This document shows, one piece after another, positions 19,711 to 29,743 of a stretch of DNA of 64,000 nt (position 1 is the stretch's first letter; the number at the start of each line of letters is the position of its first letter). The DNA is from Acidovorax sp. NB1 (GTDB lineage: Bacteria; Pseudomonadota; Gammaproteobacteria; Burkholderiales; Burkholderiaceae_C), in assembly GCF_005405905.1 (NCBI RefSeq), contig NZ_BJHU01000048.1:30675-94674 (forward strand). Reading direction: 5' to 3'. The notes beneath the pieces are model-generated. The model did not search any database, was not told the origin of the DNA, and worked only from the letters and a program-made list of their open reading frames with translations. Both the position numbers and the translations under genes were made by a program.

Positions 19711-21204
19711 ATGACTTCCACCGCATTGCATGACCTGGGCGTGGCCCAGCTGGCCACCGAGCTGCGCGAACGCCGCGTCTCGGCCGTCGAGGCCGCCCAG
19801 CATTTCCTCGCCCGCGCGCAGGCCCACCAAAACCTGGGCGCCTACGTGGCCGTGAACCCTGACATCACCCTGGCCCAGGCCCGCGCCCAGGACGCCGCCA
19901 TTGCCGCAGGCACCGCAGGCCCCCTGGCGGGCGTGCCAATTGCGCACAAGGACATCTTTGTCACCAAGGGCTTCCCCAGCACTGCGGGCTCCAAGATGCT
20001 CGCGGGCTACCAGTCGCCCTTTGACGCCACAGTGGTCACCAAGCTGGCCGACGCGGGCGCCGTGACCCTGGGCAAGCTGAATTGCGACGAGTTCGCCATG
20101 GGCTCGGCCAACGAGAATTCGGCCGTGACCCCCGTGGGCTTTGACGCCCCGGCCCCGGTGCGCAACCCCTGGGCCACCGACCGCATCCCCGGCGGCTCGT
20201 CCGGCGGCAGCGCCGTGGCTGTGGCCGCGCGCCTGGCCCCGGCCGTCACCGGCACCGACACGGGCGGCTCCATCCGCCAGCCCGCCTCGTTCTGCGGCAT
20301 CACCGGCATCAAGCCCACCTATGGCCGCGCCAGCCGTTACGGCATGATCGCGTTCGCCTCCAGCCTGGACCAGGCCGGCCCCATGGCCCGCTCGGCCGAA
20401 GACTGCGCGCTGCTGCTGTCCGCCATGTGCGGCCCGGACCCGGACCGCGACTCCACGTCGCTCGATGTGCCTGCCGAAAATTTCAGCGCCAAGCTCAACG
20501 ACAGCATCGACGGCCTGCGCATCGGCATCCCCGCCGAGTTCTTTGGCGAAGGCCTGGCGCCCGATGTGCGCGCAGCGGTGGACGGTGCCCTGAAGGAATA
20601 CGAAAAGCTCGGCGCCAAGCTCGTACCCATCAGCCTGCCGCGCACGCAGCTGTCCATCCCGGTGTACTACATCATTGCCCCGGCCGAGGCGTCGTCCAAC
20701 CTCTCCCGCTTTGACGGCGTGAAGTTCGGCCACCGCGCCAAGGATTACACCGACCTGGTGGACATGTACAAGAAGACCCGCGCCGAAGGCTTTGGCGACG
20801 AGGTCAAGCGCCGCATCATGATCGGTGCCTATGTGCTGAGCCATGGCTACTACGACGCCTACTACCTGCAGGCGCAGAAGATCCGCCGCATGATTGCCGA
20901 CGACTTCCAGAACGCCTTCAAGGAATGCGATGTGATCGCCGGCCCCGTGGCCCCCACCGTGGCCTGGAAGCTGGGTGACCACGGCAACGACCCGCTGGCC
21001 GACTACCTGGCCGACATCTTCACCCTGCCCGGCTCGCTGGCCGGGCTGCCCGGCATGAGCGTGCCCGCCGGTTTTGGCGAAGGCGGCATGCCCGTGGGCC
21101 TGCAGCTGCTGGGCAACTACTTCCAGGAAGCCCGCCTTTTGAACGCTGCGCACCGCCTGCAGCAAGCCACCGACTTCCACCTCCGCCGTCCGGAGGGCTT
21201 CTGA
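19711..21204 (+). CDS. gatA: Asp-tRNA(Asn)/Glu-tRNA(Gln) amidotransferase subunit A
   Basis: This 497-residue amidase has the complete Ser-cisSer-Lys triad: the Lys in [12 protein letters not shown] (about residue 78) and the serines in GGSSGGSA and [15 protein letters not shown]. It releases ammonia from glutamine for GatB. The gene ends one base before gatB starts, consistent with translational coupling in gatC-gatA-gatB. Length is normal. Confidence 0.97.
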   Translation: MTSTALHDLGVAQLATELRERRVSAVEAAQHFLARAQAHQNLGAYVAVNPDITLAQARAQDAAIAAGTAGPLAGVPIAHKDIFVTKGFPSTAGSKMLAGYQSPFDATVVTKLADAGAVTLGKLNCDEFAMGSANENSAVTPVGFDAPAPVRNPWATDRIPGGSSGGSAVAVAARLAPAVTGTDTGGSIRQPASFCGITGIKPTYGRASRYGMIAFASSLDQAGPMARSAEDCALLLSAMCGPDPDRDSTSLDVPAENFSAKLNDSIDGLRIGIPAEFFGEGLAPDVRAAVDGALKEYEKLGAKLVPISLPRTQLSIPVYYIIAPAEASSNLSRFDGVKFGHRAKDYTDLVDMYKKTRAEGFGDEVKRRIMIGAYVLSHGYYDAYYLQAQKIRRMIADDFQNAFKECDVIAGPVAPTVAWKLGDHGNDPLADYLADIFTLPGSLAGLPGMSVPAGFGEGGMPVGLQLLGNYFQEARLLNAAHRLQQATDFHLRRPEGF

Positions 21205-21205
21205 C

Positions 21206-22663
21206 ATGACCGCCAAATTGATCCATGGCTACGAAGTCGTCATCGGCTTCGAAACCCACACCCAGCTCGCAACAAAGAGCAAGATTTTCAGTCGCGCGCC
21301 CACGGCCTTCGGTGCCGAGCCCAACACCCAGGCTTGCGCGGTGGACTTGGCCTTGCCCGGAACCCTGCCCGTGATGAACCGCGAGGCCGTGGCCTGCGCT
21401 ATCAAATTGGGACTGGCCCTCGGCTCCCATATTGCGCCAGTGAGCATTTTTGCGCGCAAAAACTACTTCTACCCTGACCTGCCCAAGGGCTACCAGATCA
21501 GCCAGTTCGAGATCCCAGTGGTGCAGGGCGGCGAGGTGTCGTTCTTCCTGGGCGACGAAAAGAAGACCGTGCGCCTGGTACGCGCCCACCTAGAAGAAGA
21601 CGCCGGCAAGTCGCTGCACGAGGACTTCATCGGCCAGTCGGGCATCGACCTGAACCGTGCCGGGACGCCCCTGCTGGAGATCGTGACCGAGCCCGATATC
21701 CGCAGCAGCGAAGAAGCCGTGGCCTATGCCAAGGAACTGCACAAGATCGTGACCTGGATCGGCATCTGCGACGGCAACATGCAGGAAGGCAGCTTCCGCT
21801 GCGACGCCAACGTGTCGGTGCGCAAACCCGGCCAGCCGCTGGGCACCCGCCGCGAGATCAAGAACCTGAACTCGTTCAAGTTCATGCAGCAGGCCATCGA
21901 CTACGAGATCCGCTGGCAGATCGAGCAGATCGAAGACGGCCACGCGATCCAGCAGGCCACCGTGCTGTTCGACCCCGACACGGGCGAAACGCGTGCAATG
22001 CGCACTAAGGAAGACGCGGCGGACTACCGCTACTTCCCTGATCCGGACCTGCCTCCGCTGCACATTTCAGAGCAGTGGGTGCAGGAAGAACGTGCGCAGA
22101 TGGCCGAATTGCCGCGCGTTGTTGCAGCACGTTACGTCAGAGATTACGGCCTGTCTGAATACGACGCATCCGCTCTCACGCAAAGCAAAGCCACCATGAT
22201 TTACTTCCAGCAAGTTGTCTTGGGCGCTAGTACACCTGTGTCGCCGAAAATTGCGTGCAACTGGATCATGGGCGAGTTGTCGCGACGACTCAATTTGGAT
22301 GAAATTGCCATTGAAGACGCGCCCGTAAAACCAGAACAAATGGTTGCGCTACTGACGCGCATTTCTGACGGCACGATCTCCAACAACGCCGCCAAGCAGG
22401 TGTTTGATGCGCTGTGGACCGGGGAGTCGAACGACGTGGACGCCGTCATCGAATCCAAGGGCCTCAAGCAGATGAACGACTCCGGCGCGCTGGAGAAGAT
22501 CATCGACGAGGTGATTGCCGCCAACCCCGACAACGTGGCGCAGTTCCGTGCGGGCAAGGACAAGGCCTTCAATGCGCTGGTGGGCCAGATCATGAAGGCC
22601 AGCAAGGGCAAGGCCAACCCCACGCAGGTCAACGAACTGCTGCGTGCCAAGCTGGCGGGCTGA
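21206..22663 (+). CDS. gatB: Asp-tRNA(Asn)/Glu-tRNA(Gln) amidotransferase subunit B
   Basis: This is a 485-residue GatB. The N-terminal kinase-like domain has [13 protein letters not shown], the central region [20 protein letters not shown], and the C-terminal YqeY-like tail [15 protein letters not shown]. It phosphorylates and transamidates the mischarged tRNA. The protein is intact, but the DNA between about 22,050 and 22,390 is markedly richer in A/T with different codon choice (GTTGTTGCA, AAACCAGAACAA) from the parts on either side. This suggests recombination with a related allele. A strong terminator follows at 22680. Confidence 0.97.
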   Translation: MTAKLIHGYEVVIGFETHTQLATKSKIFSRAPTAFGAEPNTQACAVDLALPGTLPVMNREAVACAIKLGLALGSHIAPVSIFARKNYFYPDLPKGYQISQFEIPVVQGGEVSFFLGDEKKTVRLVRAHLEEDAGKSLHEDFIGQSGIDLNRAGTPLLEIVTEPDIRSSEEAVAYAKELHKIVTWIGICDGNMQEGSFRCDANVSVRKPGQPLGTRREIKNLNSFKFMQQAIDYEIRWQIEQIEDGHAIQQATVLFDPDTGETRAMRTKEDAADYRYFPDPDLPPLHISEQWVQEERAQMAELPRVVAARYVRDYGLSEYDASALTQSKATMIYFQQVVLGASTPVSPKIACNWIMGELSRRLNLDEIAIEDAPVKPEQMVALLTRISDGTISNNAAKQVFDALWTGESNDVDAVIESKGLKQMNDSGALEKIIDEVIAANPDNVAQFRAGKDKAFNALVGQIMKASKGKANPTQVNELLRAKLAG

Positions 22664-22679
22664 ATACAGAGCGACCAAA

Positions 22680-22711
22680 ACAAAGGGGCCCCACGGCCCC
22701 TTTGTTCTTTT
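22680..22711 (+). terminator. Bidirectional Rho-independent terminator after gatB
   Basis: An 11-bp perfect stem (ACAAAGGGGCC / GGCCCCTTTGT) with a CCAC loop is followed by TCTTTTC on the plus strand. The opposite strand reads TGTTTTGG after the stem. It separates the convergent gatB and DUF4124 genes and can serve both. Confidence 0.85.
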
Positions 22712-22733
22712 CAAGCCTTGCAATGACCCGTGT

Positions 22734-23426
22734 TTAGCGGCTGGCAGCGGGCGCTTCTGCCGCAGCGCCAGAGGCCGCAGCCGGCAGACGTTGGGACTCC
22801 CACAGCTTGCGCAGCTGGGCCAGTTCGGTGTCAAAGCGCTGGTGCACGCGCCGCTTCTCCTGGTCCTGCCCCGCGATGAAACGCTGCTGCTCGGCCATGC
22901 TGTCTTCGTTCTCTGCAATCTTGCGGCGCAGCGCCATGGGGGCTTTGTTGGGGTCCCGCTTGTAAAACTCCATCTCCACCTCAAACGCCTTGTGCTGCTG
23001 CCTGAGTTCGACGATGCGTTTTTCTGCGGTGGCGGTGACCTCATCCACCATCTGGATGGCGGCGGCGCGCTCTACATCGTGGCTGACCTTGTCGGGGTAG
23101 CGGGTGGTCAGCACGCGCTCGCGGCGGCGTTCCTCCAGCTCACGGCTGCGGGCTTCGGCCTCTTTGCGTTGCTGGGCTTCCTGGGCGGCGCGCTCCTGCT
23201 CGGTGAGCGAGGGGCCGATCTGGCGGCGCACAGTGCCCGAGGGGCTCAGCTCGCGCTGCTCGCGGTCCAGACATTCAGGGATGGGGCGGTCGGCCGTCAA
23301 GCGCCGGCCATTGCGGTCCACACAGGTGTAGATGCCACCGGATGGCACCTGCGCCCACACACTATCGGCGGCCAGGGTGGCCAGCAGAATCCCGCCCAAG
23401 ATCCACGCCGATGTGCTACTGCTCAA
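22734..23426 (-). CDS. DUF4124-domain exported coiled-coil protein
   Basis: The protein has 230 residues. A signal peptide (about 1-26, ending VWAQ) leads into a DUF4124 motif, GGIYTCVDRNGRRLTADRPIPEC, with the two cysteines typical of the family. The remainder (about 75-205) is a long charged coiled coil. The protein should be periplasmic; its function is unknown. It is convergent with gatB and follows pyrE on the same strand, 5 bases after the pyrE stop, so the two are likely cotranscribed. Confidence 0.8.
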   Translation of the reverse strand: MSSSTSAWILGGILLATLAADSVWAQVPSGGIYTCVDRNGRRLTADRPIPECLDREQRELSPSGTVRRQIGPSLTEQERAAQEAQQRKEAEARSRELEERRRERVLTTRYPDKVSHDVERAAAIQMVDEVTATAEKRIVELRQQHKAFEVEMEFYKRDPNKAPMALRRKIAENEDSMAEQQRFIAGQDQEKRRVHQRFDTELAQLRKLWESQRLPAAASGAAAEAPAASR

Positions 23427-23431
23427 GTTGT

Positions 23432-24130
23432 CTACCCCTCGTTGACGCCATACCGCTGGCGGTAAGCCAGCACTTTTTCGTGGTGGGAGCGCACTCCATC
23501 CTCCCCGTTGTGCTCAAGATAGAGCAATAAGTCTGCCAGACGTGCGATGGCGCACACCTGCATGCCCAGCTGGTGGCGCACGTACTGCACAGCGCTGTGA
23601 TCTACGTCCTGGCCATTCTCTGTGGCTTTTTCCTGGCGGTCCAGCGCAATGGCCACTGCATGGGGCGTGGCGCCTGCCGCCTTGATGATGGCAATGGACT
23701 CGCGCGCGGCGGTGCCGGCGGACATCACGTCGTCCACGATCAGCACCCGGCCTTGGAGAGGCGCACCCACCAGGGTGCCGCCTTCGCCGTGGTCCTTGGC
23801 CTCCTTGCGGTTGTAGGCAAAGGGCACGTTGCGGCCCAGGCGGGCCAGCTCCACGGCCACCGTCGCGGCCAGGGGGATGCCCTTGTACGCGGGGCCAAAC
23901 ACCATGTCGAATTCGATGCCGCTGGCCAGCAGGGCTTTTGCATAGAATTCCGCGAGGCGGCCGATCTTGCGGCCGTCGTCAAACAGACCGGCATTGAAGA
24001 AATAGGGGCTCAGGCGCCCGGCCTTGGTCTTGAATTCACCAAACCGCAGCACGCCCGATTCAACGGCGAAACGGACAAAATCCTGCGCCAGCTGGCCCTG
24101 CTCTGAGGTTTGCGCGCCAACATCCACCAT
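23432..24130 (-). CDS. pyrE: Orotate phosphoribosyltransferase
   Basis: This 232-residue enzyme makes orotidine-5'-monophosphate from orotate and PRPP in pyrimidine synthesis. The PRPP-binding loop VLIVDDVMSAGTA and the substrate loop FGPAYKGIPLAA are intact, as is KTKAGRLSPYFFN near the N-terminus. The ATG complementary to 24128-24130 has AAGGA 8 bases ahead of it. This start overlaps the start of the divergent xth gene within a single CATG, so each gene's leader lies inside the other's coding sequence. Confidence 0.93.
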   Translation of the reverse strand: MVDVGAQTSEQGQLAQDFVRFAVESGVLRFGEFKTKAGRLSPYFFNAGLFDDGRKIGRLAEFYAKALLASGIEFDMVFGPAYKGIPLAATVAVELARLGRNVPFAYNRKEAKDHGEGGTLVGAPLQGRVLIVDDVMSAGTAARESIAIIKAAGATPHAVAIALDRQEKATENGQDVDHSAVQYVRHQLGMQVCAIARLADLLLYLEHNGEDGVRSHHEKVLAYRQRYGVNEG

Positions 24131-24944
24131 GGGGAAATCCTTGTTCAAATTAACCAGCCTCAATCTCAATGGCATCCGCTCGGCCACCAGCAAAGGCGTG
24201 GAAAGCTGGATGGCAGCCACGCGGCCGGATTGTATTTGTGTGCAGGAAGTCAAGGCACAGGCGCCCGACATGGCCAACCGCTTCGAACGGCTGGCCGACC
24301 TGCAGGGCCACTTCCACTTTGCCCAGAAGAAGGGCTACTCCGGTGTAGGGGTGTACACCCGGCACGAGCCTTCCGACATAGTGGTTGGCTATGGATCTGA
24401 AGAGTTTGATGCAGAAGGCCGCTATGTGGAGCTGCGCTTTGACACACCCGCGCGCAAGCTGTCCATCATCAGTGCCTATTTCCCCAGCGGCTCCTCGGGC
24501 GAAGAACGCCAGCAGGCCAAGTTCCGCTTTCTGGCCGAGTTCCACCCGCATCTCATGCGCCTGAAGGCCGAACGCGAATTCATCCTGTGCGGTGACATCA
24601 ACATTGCGCATCAGCAAATAGACCTCAAAAACTGGCGCAGCAACCAGAAAAACAGTGGTTTTTTGCCCGAAGAGCGCGCGTGGATGACAAAGTTGTTGCA
24701 CACAACTGATGAAGGCGGCGGCATCATCGACGTGTACCGTCAGTTGCAACCGACCGCGACCGACACCGCCTACACGTGGTGGAGCAACCGCGGCCAGGCC
24801 TATGCCAACAACGTGGGATGGCGGCTGGACTACCACCTGGCCACCCCGGCGCTGGCGGCGCTGGCACGCACCGAATCCATCTACAAGGGCGAGAAGTTCT
24901 CCGACCACGCACCCATCACGGTGGACTACGAATTCCGTCTATGA
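24129..24944 (+). CDS. xth: Exodeoxyribonuclease III family AP endonuclease
   Basis: This is a 271-residue exonuclease III. It has the catalytic motifs QEVKAQ (metal-binding Glu), CGDINIAHQQIDLKNW, NNVGWRLDYHLATP and the terminal SDHAPI (Asp-His). It cuts at abasic sites and trims 3' ends in base excision repair. The ATG at 24129 overlaps the divergent pyrE ATG. A TTG 12 bases further in, preceded by GGGGAAA, is an alternative start. The gene is followed 18 bases later by the PilB-like ATPase gene on the same strand. Confidence 0.92.
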   Translation: MGKSLFKLTSLNLNGIRSATSKGVESWMAATRPDCICVQEVKAQAPDMANRFERLADLQGHFHFAQKKGYSGVGVYTRHEPSDIVVGYGSEEFDAEGRYVELRFDTPARKLSIISAYFPSGSSGEERQQAKFRFLAEFHPHLMRLKAEREFILCGDINIAHQQIDLKNWRSNQKNSGFLPEERAWMTKLLHTTDEGGGIIDVYRQLQPTATDTAYTWWSNRGQAYANNVGWRLDYHLATPALAALARTESIYKGEKFSDHAPITVDYEFRL

Positions 24945-24962
24945 CCCGGCCCCGCTGACCCG

Positions 24963-26870
24963 ATGACCGACGCCGCCGCCTCCGCACCCCCACCCGCCCA
25001 CAGCTTTCGGCCACCCAGTGCAGAGGCCTTGTGGAAACAGCTTTCCACCCCCCACCCGACGGTGGGGAAGGCGCGGCACCTGGGCGAGGCGCTGGTGCAT
25101 GCCGGGCTGCTGGCCACACCCGCGTTGTCCGAGGGCCTGCAGGCGCAGCAGGCCGAGCGCAGCCAGGGCCAGCACCGGCCCATTGGCCAGATCCTGGTGG
25201 ACCGGGGGGCGCTGACCCAGGAGCAGCTGCGCAATGTCATCGCCACCTGGCTGGGCGAATACACGGTGCACCCGGGGGACATCACCCCCGAGGCATCGGC
25301 CCTGGCCCTGATCCCCCGCGCCGTGGCCGAGCGCGAGTCCGTGCTGCCGCTGATTGCGCGCGAGGACGCGCTGGTGCTGCTCATGGCCGACCCCTGGGAC
25401 CGGGTGCTGGTGGACGAAATGCGCTTTCTGACCCAGCGGCGCCTCATCCCGCTGCAGGCTGCGCCGGGCACGCTGATGCCAGCCATCCACAAGGCCTACC
25501 GCACCACATCCGCAGCGCCGGGCAACGCCAACGCGGGCGCGCGGGCCACCTCGCAGGAGCTGCTGACCAACCTGAGCAGCGCCGCGCCCGACACCGATGC
25601 GGAACAGGCCGACGTGATCAGCGAGTCGGACAACACCCTGGTGCGGCTCATCAACTCGGTGATCGACGAGGCCATCAACCACCGCGCCTCGGACATCCAC
25701 ATCGAGACCGAGCCCGCCCCGCGCAATGTGCGCGTGCGCCTGCGCATCGACGGCGATCTGGTGCCCTACCTGGAGCTGCCCGCGCGTTACCGCTTTGCCA
25801 TGGTGGCGCGCATCAAGATCATGGCCAGCATGGACATCTCCGAGCACCGCAAACCGCAGGACGGCAAGATCGACTTTGCCCGCTTTGGCGGCCCGCCGGT
25901 GGAGCTGCGTGTGGTCACCGTGCCCACCTCGCGCGGGCTGGAGGACGTGGTGCTGCGCCTGCTGGCAGGCGCCAAGCCGCTGCCGCTGGAAAACATCGGC
26001 CTGAGCCCGCCCAACCTGCTGGCGCTGCGCGCTGCAGTTCAAAAAAGCTATGGCCTGGTGCTGGTGTGTGGTCCCACGGGCTGCGGCAAGACCACCACGC
26101 TGCACTCGGTGGTGCGCGACATCAACACCGCAGGCCGCAAGATCTGGACGGCCGAAGACCCCATCGAGATCACGCAGGAAGGCCTGCGCCAGGTGCAGGT
26201 GAACCCGCGCATCGGCTGGACCTTTGCCGCCGCCATGCGCACCTTTTTGCGCGCCGACCCCGACGTGATCATGATCGGCGAAATGCGCGACGAGGAAACC
26301 GCGCGTATCGCCATCGAAGCCTCGCTCACCGGGCACCTGGTGCTGTCCACCCTGCATACCAATTCGGCGCCCGAGAGCATCGCGCGCCTGCTTGAAATTG
26401 GCCTGGACCCGTTCAACTTCTCCGATTCGCTGCTCGCCATCCTGGCCCAGCGGCTGGTGCGCCGCCTGTGCACGGCCTGCCGCGCGCCCCAGGTGGCCGA
26501 CATGGACACGCTGATGGGCCTGGCATCGCAGTACCTGGACAGCGGCACCACCAACACACCTGAAGCCCGCCAGGCACAGATTGCGCGCTGGCGCAATCAA
26601 TACGGCGGGCCTGAGGGCGAGTTGCGCCTGTGGCGCCACGTGGGCTGCAAGCAGTGCGACAACCACGGCTACCACGGGCGACTGGGCATCCACGAGCTGA
26701 TGATGAGCGACGAAACCATCCGCCAGCACATCCGCCACCGGGCTCCGGCCTCGGACATCCGCCATTCGGCGCTGGCGGCGGGCATGCGCACCCTGCGCCA
26801 GGACGGCATCGACAAGGTGCTGCAGGGTCTGACCGACATGGCCGAGGTGGTGGCCGCCACCAACCTGTAG
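24963..26870 (+). CDS. PilB/GspE-type secretion or pilus assembly ATPase
   Basis: This is a 635-residue AAA-type ATPase. The N-terminal GspE_N domain (about 60-180) is followed by the catalytic core with Walker A GPTGCGKTTT, an Asp box around DIHIETEP, Walker B DVIMIGEMRDEETA and the His box LSTLHTNSA. Two CxxC pairs (CTAC and CKQC) form the zinc-binding C-domain usual in GspE and PilB. It would power pilin or pseudopilin assembly at the inner membrane. No other pilus or type II secretion gene is adjacent, so the machine it serves is not identifiable here; a c-di-GMP signalling cluster follows. Confidence 0.9.
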   Translation: MTDAAASAPPPAHSFRPPSAEALWKQLSTPHPTVGKARHLGEALVHAGLLATPALSEGLQAQQAERSQGQHRPIGQILVDRGALTQEQLRNVIATWLGEYTVHPGDITPEASALALIPRAVAERESVLPLIAREDALVLLMADPWDRVLVDEMRFLTQRRLIPLQAAPGTLMPAIHKAYRTTSAAPGNANAGARATSQELLTNLSSAAPDTDAEQADVISESDNTLVRLINSVIDEAINHRASDIHIETEPAPRNVRVRLRIDGDLVPYLELPARYRFAMVARIKIMASMDISEHRKPQDGKIDFARFGGPPVELRVVTVPTSRGLEDVVLRLLAGAKPLPLENIGLSPPNLLALRAAVQKSYGLVLVCGPTGCGKTTTLHSVVRDINTAGRKIWTAEDPIEITQEGLRQVQVNPRIGWTFAAAMRTFLRADPDVIMIGEMRDEETARIAIEASLTGHLVLSTLHTNSAPESIARLLEIGLDPFNFSDSLLAILAQRLVRRLCTACRAPQVADMDTLMGLASQYLDSGTTNTPEARQAQIARWRNQYGGPEGELRLWRHVGCKQCDNHGYHGRLGIHELMMSDETIRQHIRHRAPASDIRHSALAAGMRTLRQDGIDKVLQGLTDMAEVVAATNL

Positions 26871-27195
26871 CGCACCGCAGGCGCTTCGCAACGAACGTGT
26901 CGCGGTGTGCGGGTAAGCCGGGGTTGCGCCCCCCGGAGCCCGGCGGGACCATGTCTGCCAGTGCAACCGCCGACCCCACCGGGGTGCACGCACCAAAAAC
27001 ACCGCAAGCAACGTCAACAATTGTCAAGACGCACCATTTGTGGCGATTTTCCGTTTTGGACCTGTCGAATTTCGTGCTTTCCCCTGCATAGTCACCCTGT
27101 GTCCGCCCCCAGCCCCCAAGGCCAGGGCTCCGATGAAAGACCCGCACCAGCCCCGGCCCCCTGCATCGGCGGAAACGGAAGACGTGAAAGTTGTG
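26871..27195 (+). other. Gene-free stretch ahead of the signalling cluster
   Basis: No convincing gene is visible in these 325 bases. The part from about 26,990 to 27,090 is relatively A/T-rich, with TTGTCA at 27,022 and TTTTGGACC nearby, and is the likely promoter region of the downstream cluster. I cannot define -35/-10 boxes with confidence. Confidence 0.4.
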
Positions 27196-27729
27196 ATGAT
27201 GTTCAGAGCCACTGCCGTCCTGCCCCAAGCAGGCGCTGCCTTGATTTCCCTGATGGCCCTCTGCGGTCCGCAGTGGGCACACGCGGGCCCGGTGTGTGCC
27301 AGCCCCGAAAGCCGCCGTGTGTTGCAGTTGCACACGCTGCAGGGTAGCGCGCCCCAGGCCTGCGACCTCAAGGGCCTGGCCAGGCTGCCCGCCAAAGAGA
27401 TTGTTGCCACGCTCCCTGCGGCGCTGGGCCTGGCGGGCGAGCACCGCTGGCGGGGCGTTTCGCTGCGCCACCTGGTCGAGCTGCTGGGTGGGGGGGAACA
27501 CAGCCAGATCCTGCTGACCGCACTGAACGACTACGCCATCGAAATCCCCTGGAGCGACCTCGTGCGCTACGACCCCATCCTGGCATACAGCCGCGACGGC
27601 GAGCACATCAGCATCCGCGACAAGGGGCCGCTGATCCTGATCTACCCGTTTGGCACCCACCCCCAATTGCAGGGCCAGGACTACATCAACCGATCCATCT
27701 GGCAGGTCCATGCAGTCACCCTCCGGTAA
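27196..27729 (+). CDS. Exported protein with sulfite-oxidase-like molybdopterin-binding fold
   Basis: The protein has about 177 residues. From the ATG at 27196 it has a signal peptide ending GPQWAHA. The mature domain has WRGVSLRHLVELLG, ALNDYAIEIPWSDL and DKGPLILIYPFG, ending RSIWQVHAVTLR. These match the small periplasmic proteins related to the oxidoreductase molybdopterin-binding domain. Such proteins are often encoded next to a membrane diguanylate cyclase, as here, where the next gene overlaps it by 20 bases. No cysteine ligand for molybdenum is evident in the core, so it may bind a ligand without redox activity. An ATG at 27133 is an alternative start without a good signal peptide. Confidence 0.7.
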   Translation: MMFRATAVLPQAGAALISLMALCGPQWAHAGPVCASPESRRVLQLHTLQGSAPQACDLKGLARLPAKEIVATLPAALGLAGEHRWRGVSLRHLVELLGGGEHSQILLTALNDYAIEIPWSDLVRYDPILAYSRDGEHISIRDKGPLILIYPFGTHPQLQGQDYINRSIWQVHAVTLR

Positions 27730-29356
27730 ACCGCTGCCCCGCCGGGCGGCCAATGACACCCCCCCCGGCCAGCCCCGCCCGCACGCCACCTACTGGCTGC
27801 TGGCCATGGTGGCGGCCATGGCGCTGGCCACGGCCGCCACCCTGTGGTGGACGCTGCGCCAGACCCATGTGCTGGCGCAGCCCCACCAGCAGCACGACCT
27901 GTGGTACGTGTCCAGCGTGCACAACGAGCTGGCCCGGGTGAGCCTGCTGGCGCGCAAGGTGCGCGCCCGCGAGGCCAGCGCACAGGACCTGCAGGAGCGG
28001 CTGGAAGTGCTGCTCGGCACACTCGACACCTCGGGCCGGGGGCCCCGCGTCAGCACCCAGCTGCGCGAGGCCCTGCCCGAGGCCGCCCAGGACCTGGACA
28101 GTCTGCGCCCGCTGGTCGAGCGCTGGTCCACCCAGCTGGCCCCCCTGGCCACCCAGAACGGCAGCGGCAACACCAAGGCTGCGGCCGCCATCACCGCCGA
28201 CATCGTGCGGCAGTCAGACCCCCTGCTGGACCGCCTGCGCAAGGTGGTTGCCACCGTCCACCTCTTCAGCGCCCAGGAGGCCAACCGGGCGCGCCAACAG
28301 CTTTCCCAGCGCTTTCTGGTGCTCAGTGTCGTGCTGGGCGGACTGCTGCTGGGCACGGCCCTGCTGATTGCCAAGCTGGTGCGCGACACCCGCCTGACCC
28401 GCGCCGCCTCGCAGCAGCTGGCGCAGGCCAACCGCCAGCTCGAAGTGCGGGTGGCCAGCCGCACCCGCAAGATCGAAGAAGGCCGCGCCCTGCTGAGCTT
28501 CATCCTGGACACCAGCCCCAGCGACGTGGTGCTGGCCGAGGTCGAAAGCGGGCGCGTGCATTTCATCAACCGCCAGCTCACCGAACGCCTGGGGCTCAAA
28601 GCCGCACCTGAAACCCTTTTCCTGCCCGAGCTGCTGTACGACCCCGAGACCCGCGAGCGCTTCACCCAGGCCCTGGATCGCTACGGCCAGGTCGATGCGA
28701 TGGAGGCGCTGATTGGCGAGAACAACCCCAGCTGGAGTTCGCTGTCAGCCCGCCTGATCGAGGTGGAAGGGCAGCTGGCGCATCTGCTGTGGGGCTTTGA
28801 CATCAGCGCCCACAAGGCACTGGAAGGCCAGCTGCGCGAGCTGGCCACCCGCGACGCGCTCAGCGGGCTGCTCAACCGGCGGGCATTCCTGGAGCGCAGC
28901 ACCGCCCTGTTCGACCACTGCCGCCGCCACGGCCAGCCCTGCGCCGTGCTGATGATCGACATCGACCACTTCAAACGCATCAACGACCGGCACGGCCACC
29001 AGATGGGCGACGTGGCCATCCGAACCTGCGCCGAGGCCATTGGCCACGCCCTGCGCGACGCCGACCTGCTGGGCCGCCTGGGGGGCGAAGAATTTGCCGT
29101 GCTGCTGCCCCACGCCACGGCCGACAGCGCCACGGTGGTGGCCGAACGCATCCGCAGCGCCACCGCCCAGATGAGCCTCGTGTCGCCCCAGGGCCAGCCG
29201 CTCGCATTCACCATCTCGATCGGCGTGGCCGAAATGGCGGCGCACCACGCGGGCATCGAGCCCCTGCTGGTGGACGCCGACCAGGCCCTGTATCGCGCCA
29301 AGGCCACAGGCCGCAACAAAGTGCTTGCCTACGAAGCCGCTATCGGACAATCTTGA
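27710..29356 (+). CDS. Membrane-bound diguanylate cyclase (GGDEF)
   Basis: The protein has 548 residues. Two membrane segments (about 29-48 and 205-226) flank a periplasmic helical sensor region. A coiled linker and a PAS-like region (about 265-375) follow, and a C-terminal GGDEF domain ends the protein. The catalytic motif is GGEEF, with the inhibitory RxxD site (RDAD) five residues ahead, so it should make cyclic di-GMP with product feedback. The start at 27710 lies inside the preceding periplasmic-protein gene (20-base overlap). This suggests that protein feeds a signal to the sensor region. Confidence 0.92.
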   Translation: MQSPSGKPLPRRAANDTPPGQPRPHATYWLLAMVAAMALATAATLWWTLRQTHVLAQPHQQHDLWYVSSVHNELARVSLLARKVRAREASAQDLQERLEVLLGTLDTSGRGPRVSTQLREALPEAAQDLDSLRPLVERWSTQLAPLATQNGSGNTKAAAAITADIVRQSDPLLDRLRKVVATVHLFSAQEANRARQQLSQRFLVLSVVLGGLLLGTALLIAKLVRDTRLTRAASQQLAQANRQLEVRVASRTRKIEEGRALLSFILDTSPSDVVLAEVESGRVHFINRQLTERLGLKAAPETLFLPELLYDPETRERFTQALDRYGQVDAMEALIGENNPSWSSLSARLIEVEGQLAHLLWGFDISAHKALEGQLRELATRDALSGLLNRRAFLERSTALFDHCRRHGQPCAVLMIDIDHFKRINDRHGHQMGDVAIRTCAEAIGHALRDADLLGRLGGEEFAVLLPHATADSATVVAERIRSATAQMSLVSPQGQPLAFTISIGVAEMAAHHAGIEPLLVDADQALYRAKATGRNKVLAYEAAIGQS

Positions 29357-29379
29357 CCCCACCGCCTGCCCCACACACC

Positions 29380-29742
29380 ATGAGCCTGCGCCTAATGATC
29401 GTTGACGACAGCCGCATGTCGCGCCTCATCCTGCAGGGCCTGATCCTGCAGTCCCATCCCCAGTGGACCATCGTGCATGCCAGCAGCGGCGAAGAGGCGC
29501 TGCAACTCGTGCGCGAGAGCCCCGTGGACCTGGTGTCCATGGACTTCAACATGGCTGGCATGAACGGCCTGGAGGCTGCGCTGGAGCTGCGCACGATCCT
29601 GCCCACCGTGCCGATCGCCATTCTCACGGCCAACGTGCAGACCGCCGTGCAGGCGCGCATCGAGGACGCTGGCATGGTGTTCATCGCCAAGCCCATCACC
29701 GCCAGCGCAGCCAGCCAGCTCGCGGCACTCGCAGGAGCCTGA
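29380..29742 (+). CDS. Stand-alone receiver (CheY-like) protein
   Basis: This is a 120-residue single REC domain. It has the acidic pair in MIVDDSRMSR, the phosphoacceptor Asp in LVSMDFNMAGMNG, the Thr/Ala switch in IAILTANVQ and the conserved Lys in FIAKPIT. There is no output domain. A TTG start 27 bases upstream is possible. It lies 1 base ahead of the CheC-like gene, suggesting that the phosphatase acts on this receiver. Confidence 0.9.
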   Translation: MSLRLMIVDDSRMSRLILQGLILQSHPQWTIVHASSGEEALQLVRESPVDLVSMDFNMAGMNGLEAALELRTILPTVPIAILTANVQTAVQARIEDAGMVFIAKPITASAASQLAALAGA

Positions 29743-29743
29743 C

